Part shown: piece after piece, positions 15,122-22,651 of the stretch
How the letters are laid out: each line of letters opens with the position of its first letter
Numbering within the stretch: position 1 is the first letter of the stretch
Assembly (NCBI GenBank): GCA_900539155.1
Contig: UQBE01000028.1
Location: 1-27,671, forward strand
Length of the DNA: 27,671 nucleotides
Direction: 5' to 3'
Origin: an uncultured Porphyromonas sp.
GTDB taxonomy: Bacteria > Bacteroidota > Bacteroidia > Bacteroidales > Porphyromonadaceae
Translations under genes and position numbers: made by a program
Notes under the pieces: generated by a model
Databases searched by the model: none
Seen by the model: the letters and a program-made list of their open reading frames with translations, nothing else
Told to the model about the DNA's origin: nothing

Positions 15122-15129
15122 CAAAGGTA
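15122..15129 (-). promoter_or_regulatory. rnpB -7 promoter box
   Basis: The minus strand reads TACCTTTG, matching TAnnTTTG, placed so that transcription would begin near 15115, just before the P1 helix of RNase P RNA. The fit to an independently defined RNA 5' end strengthens it. Confidence 0.65.
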
Positions 15130-15287
15130 CGAAATAGCAACTAGATGTATCATCCCATCAAGGGGCAGCTAGCACTACAAACTATGGAACGAGGGACTAC
15201 GACCCTCTAGAAGGGAAGGGGATTCTTCATAGAGGCGCTTGTCACTCTCTGCGGAAGGCGTAAAAATGTCTTCTGAATTGTCAATCG

Positions 15288-15446
15288 GATCCTCCGGAGG
15301 AACAAAATGACTTTTCAGGAGAAGCGTTTTCACATTTGCGGAGGAAACTTTCTTTTCCGCCGTTGGAAACTTACTGTTCCCCCCTTGGAACTGAAAAGTT
15401 CCTCCCTTGGAACTGAAAAGTTCCAAGAGGGGAACAACTTTTGGAA
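15288..15446. repeat. Array 2: seven units of 22 bp period
   Basis: Using the GGAA tetramer as register, copies fall at 15299, 15343, 15365, 15387, 15409 and 15431, each a multiple of 22 apart. A degenerate unit (GGAGAAG) fills the expected place near 15321. Early units have the core CGGAGGAA (CCTCCGGAGG at 15291, GCGGAGG at 15338). Later units become TTGGAACTGAAAAGTTCC, in which GGAACT and AGTTCC pair around a GAAA loop. The array lies about 160-320 bp upstream of the rnpB promoter. A 10-bp direct repeat GGGACTACGA flanks it at 15193 and 15469. It shares period and one core with array 1. The open frames across it are not credible genes. Confidence 0.83.
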
Positions 15447-15549
15447 CTCGTATCTATCTCGAATCCAGGGGACTACGAATAGCCTTGGCAACTCATCTCC
15501 ACCGTTGCTACCTCGCCAAAGGTCGCAAGTGCGAGTAGAGCCGCTTATT

Positions 15550-15576
15550 GAGACTGTTGCAAAAGTCAACAGTCTC
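15550..15576. repeat. Dispersed 27-bp palindrome, copy 3
   Basis: This is a perfect 10-bp stem GAGACTGTTG with CAACAGTCTC around a 7-nt loop, identical over its full 27 bp to the copy at 27637-27663. It lies alone in the gap between the array and the comB terminator. No second inverted end is visible within a few hundred bases, so it is a solitary end or an independent short repeat. Confidence 0.75.
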
Positions 15577-15609
15577 TATTGCGACGAGGGGGCTGGAGTA
15601 GTAAAAGTT

Positions 15610-15646
15610 GGAAGCTCAACCGCTTTGACTTAGCGATTGAGCTTCC
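15610..15646 (-). terminator. Terminator for the comB transcript
   Basis: GGAAGCTCAA (15610-15619) pairs with TTGAGCTTCC (15637-15646), extended by CGCT with AGCG across a one-base mismatch, closing a 7-nt loop. On the minus strand it is followed by AACTTTTAC. It lies about 40 nt beyond the comB-like stop codon. Confidence 0.7.
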
Positions 15647-15685
15647 TCGGGATGGTCTGTCAGACTTTGGGATAGTAACAGTTGG

Positions 15686-16408
15686 TCAGACGTATAGTTG
15701 CCCAGCTTCGTTGAGCGTGGGAATGTGTATCGAGCTGTCTTGCTCGAGGCAGAGGCGTAGGCTCTCGGGGTAGCCACGCTGTATCAGTCGCTGGTTGTGA
15801 TCGCAATTATAGAGGTAGTCGTAGAGATGCGCCCGGTGCTCGCGGTACAGCTCTAGTGCCGTGCGGCTGCTGTCGGTGAGTCGGTAGGTTGCGCCCAGCT
15901 CCTCTAGCTTGTCTAGGAGCGCAGCACCGTAGAGCGTGTCCTCGATGCAGAAGCTGTTTTGCCAACCAGAAGCGAGTACCGTCACGGCACGCCCCGAAGC
16001 TTGGCAGTGGCGCGCCACAGCGGTGAGATTGCTAAAAGCGCCTACGATAATCTCCGCTACGCCTGCCTCCCGAGCTGCGTGAATGGCTTGGGTGCCGTTG
16101 GTCGTCGTGAAGACGATGCTACGTCCGCCGATCCGCTCAGCGGTAAACTCGGAGGGATCGTTGCCCAGGTCAGCCCACGGGCAACGCATCGCATTGCGCT
16201 CGGCAGCCACCACGTAGCCCTTGCCGAGAAAGCTCTCCGCCTCATCGGTCGTCGCCACGGGAATGATCTCCTTAGCGCCATGGTCAAAGGCCGCCACCAT
16301 CGAGGTGCCAGCCCGCAGTATGTCCACCACGACCACCACGCTGTCCTCCTGATGGTAGTAAGGGTAGAGTGCCGGGCACGGACAAATATCAAAAGTTACT
16401 TCTCTCAT
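15686..16408 (-). CDS. comB: ComB family 2-phosphosulfolactate phosphatase-like protein
   Basis: The 240-residue protein matches the ComB family, Mg-dependent phosphatases that convert 2-phosphosulfolactate to sulfolactate, known from coenzyme M synthesis in methanogens and also found in many bacteria. Family motifs seen are VVVDILRAGTS (Asp29), DLGNDPSEF (residues 80-88), IVFTTTNGTQAI (98-109) and SGWQNSFCIEDTLYGA, with Asp157 in the last. It is cytoplasmic with no signal peptide. Coenzyme M is not expected here, so a role in sulfonate or sulfonolipid metabolism, or another phosphatase activity, is possible but unproven. It follows the DUF262 gene by only 16 nt, suggesting shared transcription. 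No other coenzyme M genes are in view. Confidence 0.85.
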   Translation of the reverse strand: MREVTFDICPCPALYPYYHQEDSVVVVVDILRAGTSMVAAFDHGAKEIIPVATTDEAESFLGKGYVVAAERNAMRCPWADLGNDPSEFTAERIGGRSIVFTTTNGTQAIHAAREAGVAEIIVGAFSNLTAVARHCQASGRAVTVLASGWQNSFCIEDTLYGAALLDKLEELGATYRLTDSSRTALELYREHRAHLYDYLYNCDHNQRLIQRGYPESLRLCLEQDSSIHIPTLNEAGQLYV

Positions 16409-16424
16409 AAGTGTGTCTGCTCAT

Positions 16425-18620
16425 TTATAGTTTAATGATGACCTCCTCGGAGTCCAAGTCTAGCAGTCGCATCACTCTAGCGATGCGGTCAACAAGAGCT
16501 TGAGTATTCAAAGTTGCATTGATACAAATGCAGTCATCAGCAATGTCGCTTGTTTCCTTATAGCAGTCTTTATTATCTATTGTCTTGTAGAGGTGCCTAT
16601 AGCTTACCGGCTTTGACTTCAAATCCTTCCAAAGAATTAGAGCATCGGCTCTCCCAAGAACCTCTTTTTGATTGTCAAACAAGATACTCTTGGCCTGAGG
16701 GTGTTGATCGAAGAGATTTTTGAAAAAGAGAAGTAAGAGCGTCCTCCAAGACTTGACTTCAATTTTACTGCCAAAGAGCACGACGGCTTTGGGCTTGCGC
16801 CCTGTGAGGATCGTCGGATCAGACTCCAGTGGGTAGAAGAGCATCTCCGTCGTCTGCTTGCTGGCGTCCCTCCAGTTGTTAGCTAGCTTGTACTCATCGG
16901 GAAGAGCAAAGGTCTCTAAGAAGAGACTGATCATACGATTCTGATGGTCGAGGATGCTCTCCTCGCACCACTGCTCATACTGGCAGATGTCGTGGCTGTA
17001 TCGTATGGTAGAAGTGGCGAGTCGTGTCTTCTTGTCGGCAAAAGACTTATTGCCCATCTCGCTATTGAACTCCGTGAGTATCAGGTTACCGATGTTGTGT
17101 AGGTAGTTCTGGTGTACCTCCTCTGCATGCTCTTCACCCAACTCGGAGCGCCACATCTCGTTGAGCGTCTGTGGCATAATATGCTCGATGGTGATGGCCT
17201 TATTCTTAAAGGGAACCGCCACCTTTGTGTGCTGCTCCTCCATCTTGCCTAAGATAAACTTACTGTAGCTCCGCAAATCCTTGTAAAAAGCGATGCGCTC
17301 CAACGTGTCTCGTACCTCCTTGTCATTGGGGAGACGAAGCTGGTAAAATTGATTGGACAGGACCTTGATTAGCGAGGTCTCTTGCCTTGCTACGGCTGGA
17401 AGGTATGAGGTCAGTGGAGGGATGTTCTTATTCTCTCCGATGGTCAAGCTTAGGACACGCCGACGAATCAGATAGGTGCGTATGCTCTCTAGAGTTTCTA
17501 TCAGTAGGGTGCCACTGATGGTGGTCGCTGGAGCCTTGGCTTGATACATATGCAGTAGCTCCAAGACAACAGGCTTGAAAGCTTCGCTCGTGATGTCTTC
17601 GAAGATGTTGCATAGGAGCTCTCGGATGGTCTCGCTGTCCGAGGTTGCGTCCTCGTAGTGCGATGGGTCTATGATACTTAGGTAGCACGGCACATAGGAC
17701 TGTATATCCTTTATAAAGGCGTCGCGACTGGTGAAGGTCTGCTCGACAAACTCTTTGAACTGATAGTACAGCTCCTTGGTGTTGTTGTCGTTGACTACCT
17801 TGTAGGGCTTCTTGTCCCGGCACTGGAGGTAGTCGCGAAAGAACTTAGAGATATACGCTTCGCCGAGAGGCTGCTCTATCTTAGGCTGCCACACCTCATC
17901 GTAAGCTTTCGTCTGCTCCTTGCTAGGCATACCGAGTAGGATGTAGTTGCGGACAAGGTCCGACAGAGTGAGAGGCTTGCCTAGCGAATTAAGCGTCTCA
18001 AAGATAACCTGAGGGTCCTCGCCCTTGTAGGGTCTCTCATCGAGTAGGATGGAGACCACGTTGATCCGCTGCAGAGCTGTGATGAAGTGCCTTATGGTCA
18101 GCCCCTCAATCTGTAGCTTAGGCGTCAAGAGCTTGATGAAGAGATTGTAGGCGTCGGTTACCTTACCAGGGATTGTCTCCTCATCGCCTCTTACCAATGC
18201 TCGATAAGCATCGAAGTCTGCCGTGACCTGCTTGAGCTTGACATGATCTTCAAATGAGGAGTTGCTACTCGTTAGTAGTGTGTTGGTTATGTTCGCCCTC
18301 TCTTGTGGATCTGTGGAGAGGTCGCGCAGAGCGATGCAGAAGATGAGCGAGGTGGTAAGGCGTTGCTGTCCGTCGATAATGACATTGAGATTGATAAAGG
18401 AGCCCGTCGGCTCTGACTTGTAGACGAGCGTCCCGAAGAAGTGCTCCTGCTTATCCTTCTGCTTGGGGTCTAGCTCGGAGTGAACGAGTCGCATGACATC
18501 ATCGAAGAATCGATATATCTGCTCCTTCTCCCAGGAGTAGGCTCTCTGGTAGGGCGGTATGAAGAATAGTGCCGTGTTGGGACTAAGAGCATTAAAAATG
18601 GAAGTATCTGATGCCTTCAT
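16425..18620 (-). CDS. DUF262/DUF1524 (GmrSD-like) type IV restriction-family nuclease
   Basis: From the ATG at 18620 the protein has 731 residues. The N-terminal DUF262 domain shows FIPPYQRAYSW (20-30) and NVIIDGQQRLTT (79-90), the ParB/Srx-like nucleotide-binding signature of GmrS. The DUF1524 domain has an HNH-type centre in TIEHIMPQTLNEMW (His480) and NYLHNIGNLILTEFNSEMGNKSF. A C-terminal extension of about 130 residues contains SKIEVKSWRTLLLLFFKNLF, which I cannot name. Related GmrSD enzymes cut glycosylated hydroxymethylcytosine phage DNA, and others such as BrxU and SspE act in phage defence. An upstream in-frame ATG at 18674 lies in a hairpin arm and is less likely. No methylase is nearby. 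Confidence 0.88.
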   Translation of the reverse strand: MKASDTSIFNALSPNTALFFIPPYQRAYSWEKEQIYRFFDDVMRLVHSELDPKQKDKQEHFFGTLVYKSEPTGSFINLNVIIDGQQRLTTSLIFCIALRDLSTDPQERANITNTLLTSSNSSFEDHVKLKQVTADFDAYRALVRGDEETIPGKVTDAYNLFIKLLTPKLQIEGLTIRHFITALQRINVVSILLDERPYKGEDPQVIFETLNSLGKPLTLSDLVRNYILLGMPSKEQTKAYDEVWQPKIEQPLGEAYISKFFRDYLQCRDKKPYKVVNDNNTKELYYQFKEFVEQTFTSRDAFIKDIQSYVPCYLSIIDPSHYEDATSDSETIRELLCNIFEDITSEAFKPVVLELLHMYQAKAPATTISGTLLIETLESIRTYLIRRRVLSLTIGENKNIPPLTSYLPAVARQETSLIKVLSNQFYQLRLPNDKEVRDTLERIAFYKDLRSYSKFILGKMEEQHTKVAVPFKNKAITIEHIMPQTLNEMWRSELGEEHAEEVHQNYLHNIGNLILTEFNSEMGNKSFADKKTRLATSTIRYSHDICQYEQWCEESILDHQNRMISLFLETFALPDEYKLANNWRDASKQTTEMLFYPLESDPTILTGRKPKAVVLFGSKIEVKSWRTLLLLFFKNLFDQHPQAKSILFDNQKEVLGRADALILWKDLKSKPVSYRHLYKTIDNKDCYKETSDIADDCICINATLNTQALVDRIARVMRLLDLDSEEVIIKL

Positions 18621-18661
18621 CGGATGGATTAGCGAATTGGTAGGAGAGTTGGTTGTATTGT

Positions 18662-18707
18662 CAAAGCCCTCCACGAGTGAGGCAGAGATGCTCAGTGGAG
18701 GGCTTTG
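18662..18707. terminator. Thirteen-bp stem downstream of gcvT
   Basis: CAAAGCCCTCCAC (18662-18674) pairs perfectly with GTGGAGGGCTTTG (18695-18707), with an inner GAG/CTC pairing. It lies 37-82 nt beyond the gcvT stop and upstream of the DUF262 gene. No T run follows on the minus strand, so termination may be partial. The first in-frame ATG of the DUF262 frame (18672-18674) lies at the end of this stem. Confidence 0.55.
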
Positions 18708-18743
18708 CTTAGCGTGCTGCTTGTAGCTTAGCGCAGCGTGTGA

Positions 18744-19835
18744 TTACTTGCGGAAGGGGGGCTTGACCACCTTAGCCTCTAGGTTGCGCTTGCGGACGGC
18801 GATGTAGATCTTGCTCTCCAGCTTGCTGTACTCCGTAGAGACGTAGCCCATACCGATGCCCACCTTGAGTGCGGGAGACATAGTACCAGAGGTGACCACG
18901 CCGATCTTCTCGCCAGCTTCGTTGACTATGTCGTAGTGCTGACGGGGGATGCCCTTGTCGACCATCTCGAAGGCAACGAGCTTGCGCGTTACGCCCTCGG
19001 CCTTCTGCTTGAGTAGCGCCTCACGACCTACGAGGTCGGGCTTATTGTCCGTGAGCTTGGTAATCCAGCCTAGACCGCTCTCTAGCGTCGTGTGTTGGTC
19101 ATCGATATCGTTACCGTAGAGGCAGAAGCCAGCCTCCAGACGAAGCGTGTCACGCGCACCCAGACCAGCTGGCATGATGCCCTCGGGCTTGCCAGCCTCA
19201 AAGATAGCGTCCCAAATCTTGTCTGCATACTGAGGGAAGAAGTAGAGCTCGAAGCCTCCACAGCCCGTGTAGCCCGTATTGGAGATGATTACGTTGGGGC
19301 AGTCTGCGAAGGTGCCCACCTTAAAGTGGTAGTAGGGGATGTCGAGCAGGTCGATGTCCGTCAGACGCTGTAGTACTTGTGTAGCCTTGGGTCCCTGTAC
19401 GGCTAGCTGTCCGATCTTGGCAGAGCCGTCCTCGAGGTCAGCACCCATATCGTTTTGCTTGAGGCACCACGCCCAGTCCTTGACCACGTTCGCAGCGTTG
19501 GGGACGAGCATGTACTTGTTCTCTTCGTAGCGATATACGAGGAAGTCGTCTAGTAGTGTGCCCTGCTCCGTCGTGAAGCAGCTGTACTGTATCTGCCCCA
19601 CCTCTAGCTTGGAGGCATCGTTGCTAGATACTTTCTGTAGAAATTCGAGAGCCTTCGGTCCCTTGACCCAAAACTCTCCCATGTGCGATACGTCAAAGAC
19701 ACCGACGCCGTTGATTACGTTCATATGCTCTTCCAGGATTCCCGTAGGATACTCGATAGGCATATTGTAGCCTGCGAAGTCGTGCATCTTAGCACCCAGT
19801 GCTATGTGACGCTCTGTAAATGGAGTAGTCTTCAT
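18744..19835 (-). CDS. gcvT: Glycine cleavage system T protein (aminomethyltransferase)
   Basis: GcvT moves the aminomethyl carbon from lipoylated H protein to tetrahydrofolate, giving 5,10-methylene-THF and ammonia. The 363-residue protein has the family N-terminus (TPFTERHIALGAKMHDFAGYNMPIEYP), VFDVSHMGEF, the folate-site region QGTLLDDFLVYR and VQGPKATQVLQ. SNTGYTGCGGFELYF, GLGARDTLRLEAGFCLYGNDID and the C-terminal SGTMSPALKVGIGMGYV complete it. Length is normal. The other glycine-cleavage genes are not adjacent. A -7 box lies 60 nt upstream. Its product supplies one-carbon units used by purine synthesis elsewhere in this window. Confidence 0.97.
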   Translation of the reverse strand: MKTTPFTERHIALGAKMHDFAGYNMPIEYPTGILEEHMNVINGVGVFDVSHMGEFWVKGPKALEFLQKVSSNDASKLEVGQIQYSCFTTEQGTLLDDFLVYRYEENKYMLVPNAANVVKDWAWCLKQNDMGADLEDGSAKIGQLAVQGPKATQVLQRLTDIDLLDIPYYHFKVGTFADCPNVIISNTGYTGCGGFELYFFPQYADKIWDAIFEAGKPEGIMPAGLGARDTLRLEAGFCLYGNDIDDQHTTLESGLGWITKLTDNKPDLVGREALLKQKAEGVTRKLVAFEMVDKGIPRQHYDIVNEAGEKIGVVTSGTMSPALKVGIGMGYVSTEYSKLESKIYIAVRKRNLEAKVVKPPFRK

Positions 19836-19894
19836 AATAGTATGATGTTATTGATTAATCTGTATTAAGAGTGAGCTAAGCTCATTCAGCTCCC

Positions 19895-19902
19895 CAAAGA
19901 TA
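19895..19902 (-). promoter_or_regulatory. Probable gcvT -7 box
   Basis: The minus strand reads TATCTTTG, matching TAnnTTTG, 60 nt upstream of the gcvT start. A TTG lies only 16 bp further upstream, shorter than the usual 19-21 bp, so the -33 is uncertain. No glycine riboswitch could be recognised in the short leader. Confidence 0.5.
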
Positions 19903-20054
19903 GTGAATTTGGAGATACCAACCCTTTAGGAGCAAGTCCATATAGCGAAATGTATATGCAACGATGACCTGTGTCATGCTTTTTATGCAATGAAGACCTT
20001 TTAGAATAGAAACTGCCGAAGTGTATGTGTCACACTTTGTTAACATCTTAGGGA

Positions 20055-20062
20055 TACCTTTG
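20055..20062 (+). promoter_or_regulatory. Probable -7 box for the TonB-dependent receptor gene
   Basis: TACCTTTG matches TAnnTTTG and lies 28 bp upstream of the receptor ATG. TTTG occurs at 20036-20039, only 15 bp upstream, so the -33 element is not standard. The start of transcription would fall near 20069, giving a short leader. Confidence 0.5.
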
Positions 20063-20090
20063 CGAGCGGAATTAATCATCTCAAATTCGT

Positions 20091-22511
20091 ATGCGACATC
20101 TCACGAAGCTTGTCTTACTTATCATCACCTTTGCACTTACCGCTTATCTAAATGCTCGGTTAAATGCTCAGGAGCCATTTACACAAGAGGTGCGTGGAGA
20201 GGTTATCTCCGCACTTCCTGACGATACGATCGTTGGAGCCTCGATCGTATTAGTCGGTAGTGATCCACTCGTAGGGACAACGACAGGCGCGGATCAGAAG
20301 TTCTCTCTACGACTACCAGTCGGTCGTTGCTCCCTGCAGATTAGCTGTGTGGGCTATGAGTCACAGGAGGTAGACCTCCTCGTTGTCGCAGGCAAGCAGA
20401 GCGTATTACATATAACCTTGACACCATCAGATACCAAGCTTGATGCTGTGGTTGTGACAGCTCCGTATGACAAGAGTACTCCTACGAATAGACTCAGCCT
20501 AGCTGGAGCGCGTAGCTTTAGCGTTGATGAGGCGTATCGCTTTGCTGCCTCTCTAGGAGATCCAGCTCGTATGGTGCGTAGCTTCGCTGGTATCATGCCT
20601 GTCAACGACTCTCGCAACGATATCATCATACGCGGTAATTCACCCTCTGGGGTGCAGTGGATCCTAGATGGTATCGAGATCAGCAATCCCAACCACTTCA
20701 ATACAGGTGTCGGTATGACTGGTGGACAGGTAAGCTATCTGAATACCAATCTGCTGACGAACTCGGACTTTCATCTGAGTGCTTGGCCAGCCCCTTATGG
20801 TAATGCGCTCTCGGGTATCTTTGACTTGCGCCTACGTCGTGGCAATCTTGAGCGACATGAGTTCTGGCTACAGTCAGGCTTTGGTGGACTAGAGCTAGGG
20901 GCTGAGGGGTACCTGCGCAAGGGGAGTCAATCGTCTTACCTTGCTTCTTATCGCTACTCTGTCCCTGACATCATGCATGCTCTAGGCTTTAAGATGCCAG
21001 TGGTGCCACGCTATCAAGACTTCACGACGAAGCTCCACTTCGACCTAGGGCATGGGCATAAGCTCTCTTTCGTTGGACTGTTTAGCAAGAGTCATATAGG
21101 TTTTGCCACAAACGAACTGGGAGACAATTTTGAATATGCCGACTACGACTTTAGTAAGCTTTCTTTCGCACAGCGCATAGCAATCAATTCAACAACTTAC
21201 ATTGCAGGGCTGACACATAGCGTACAGTTTTCTTCTCGCATGTCACTCAGTACACAGCTCTCCTTCGTACGCTCTGATACTGGTATGCCTGTTGATACGA
21301 TGAACCTCCAAGGGGACAAGCAGAATCCTCAGTGGCATGTCATGTGGTCGGAGTCCGCACAGGAGAATAAGTGGTCGCTTCACTCAGATCTTACATGGCA
21401 TCCCAGTCGGGAGGGGCTACTCGTGGCGGGTGTCAGAGGTGATCTCTTTGATGCGTACTATATGGAGCAGACGGCTGATAGCACCTTTGCTCAAGGCGTG
21501 CGGACGATTGCTGAGGAGAGTCCGCTCTATGGCTTGATCCGAGCCTATGGACAGTATCGTCATCGCCTAGGAGACTACTGGACAGCCACATTGGGGTTAC
21601 ATAGTATGTACCTTACGATCAATGATCACTATGCTGTCGAGCCCCGTATGGGCTTGCAGTATCAACCAGATCGCTCTCACACGATCGGTCTTGCTGCTGG
21701 ACTGTATAGTCAGATGCTCCCTCGCTCCTTCTACTTCATACGGCATTATACGCCAGAGGGTATAGAGTATCGCAATAAGCAGGTTGACTTCACACGCAGT
21801 GCGCAGGTCGATCTCTACTACGACTGGGCTTTTGCGCCTAACTGGCATGCTAAGATAGAGGGTTACTATCAGGAGCTATACAGAGTACCCGTGGTCAATG
21901 ATCCGAACTCTATATGGACGCTCCTAGAGATAGGTGGCGCTGGACAAAACTACATAGAGCGTCAGAGCGATCTAGTCAATAAGGGACGTGGTAGAAACTA
22001 CGGTGTAGAGCTTACGGTGGAGAAGTTCTATAGCGACAACTACTACCTTCTCTTCAACGCTTCACTCTACAGTTCGACCTATACGACAGGATTTCAGAAA
22101 GAGTGGTGGAGTACTGTCTTCGATGGTCGGTATCTTGTCAATATGACGGGTGGATATGAGTGGAAGTTGCCGAAGCACTGGTCGCTCTTTACCGATCTCA
22201 AGGCTTCCTATGCGGGGGGCGTTCGCTACACACCGATACGAGAAGAATTATATAAGCAGAGTGGTCAGATAGAGCTTGACAAGACACAAGTCAATGCTCT
22301 TCAAGCTAAGGATTACCTCCGAGCAGACTTAAAGATAGGTGCTCGCCAGATAGGTCAGCGTATCACTCAAGAGTGGGCGGTAGACTTGCAGAATGTGACG
22401 AACCGTAAGAACGTTATGTCTATCCTCTTCGATAATGGTGAGTACTCGACGATGTACACGCAGGGCTTTATGCCGATGGTTACTTACAAGCTCTTTTTCT
22501 CTGTGAGATAG
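20091..22511 (+). CDS. TonB-dependent outer-membrane receptor with carboxypeptidase-like N-terminal domain
   Basis: The 806-residue protein begins with a signal peptide (MRHLTKLVLLIITFALTAYL), probably cleaved near residue 26. A carboxypeptidase-regulatory-like beta domain (about 33-113) follows, with GRCSLQISCVGYESQEV characteristic of it. A TonB-box-like DAVVVTA (118-124) comes next, then a plug domain with NDIIIRGNSPSGVQWILDGIEI and a 22-strand-type barrel rich in alternating aromatic residues, ending YKLFFSVR. It is far shorter than typical SusC and no SusD partner is next to it, so glycan uptake through a Sus system is unlikely. Ligand unknown; metal chelates, cobalamin, peptides and other small ligands are all possible. 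It is divergent from gcvT and stands alone. Confidence 0.93.
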   Translation: MRHLTKLVLLIITFALTAYLNARLNAQEPFTQEVRGEVISALPDDTIVGASIVLVGSDPLVGTTTGADQKFSLRLPVGRCSLQISCVGYESQEVDLLVVAGKQSVLHITLTPSDTKLDAVVVTAPYDKSTPTNRLSLAGARSFSVDEAYRFAASLGDPARMVRSFAGIMPVNDSRNDIIIRGNSPSGVQWILDGIEISNPNHFNTGVGMTGGQVSYLNTNLLTNSDFHLSAWPAPYGNALSGIFDLRLRRGNLERHEFWLQSGFGGLELGAEGYLRKGSQSSYLASYRYSVPDIMHALGFKMPVVPRYQDFTTKLHFDLGHGHKLSFVGLFSKSHIGFATNELGDNFEYADYDFSKLSFAQRIAINSTTYIAGLTHSVQFSSRMSLSTQLSFVRSDTGMPVDTMNLQGDKQNPQWHVMWSESAQENKWSLHSDLTWHPSREGLLVAGVRGDLFDAYYMEQTADSTFAQGVRTIAEESPLYGLIRAYGQYRHRLGDYWTATLGLHSMYLTINDHYAVEPRMGLQYQPDRSHTIGLAAGLYSQMLPRSFYFIRHYTPEGIEYRNKQVDFTRSAQVDLYYDWAFAPNWHAKIEGYYQELYRVPVVNDPNSIWTLLEIGGAGQNYIERQSDLVNKGRGRNYGVELTVEKFYSDNYYLLFNASLYSSTYTTGFQKEWWSTVFDGRYLVNMTGGYEWKLPKHWSLFTDLKASYAGGVRYTPIREELYKQSGQIELDKTQVNALQAKDYLRADLKIGARQIGQRITQEWAVDLQNVTNRKNVMSILFDNGEYSTMYTQGFMPMVTYKLFFSVR

Positions 22512-22561
22512 CGAGACGCAACCGTCAGATTCCTTGTCGTGCAAAAACTCGCGGTGGGTTA

Positions 22562-22579
22562 AGTGAAAAGTTTTTCACT
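22562..22579. terminator. Candidate hairpin between convergent receptor and dprA genes
   Basis: AGTGAAA (22562-22568) pairs with TTTCACT (22573-22579) around a short loop in the 140-bp gap between convergent genes. A longer-range 8-bp inverted repeat, GTCAGATT (22524-22531) with AATCTGAC (22621-22628), encloses the gap. Neither has a convincing T run, so the terminator call is tentative. Confidence 0.35.
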
Positions 22580-22651
22580 ACCCTTGCAATAGTTTGCGAG
22601 AGTCTCCACTGGGAGGGGAAAATCTGACTATAGGAGCATTAGCTCATCTGG

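Noticed and set aside
15175..15633. Open frames over the second array as hypothetical proteins
   Set aside because: They overlap each other on opposite strands, follow the array and MITE-type palindrome sequence, and show no homology-like features or promoter.
15686..16408. Evidence of coenzyme M biosynthesis
   Set aside because: Only the comB-like gene is present; no comA, comC or comD-like genes are visible, and the lineage is not expected to make coenzyme M.
19836..20090. Glycine riboswitch upstream of gcvT
   Set aside because: The leader implied by the -7 box is about 50 nt, too short, and no riboswitch core is recognisable.
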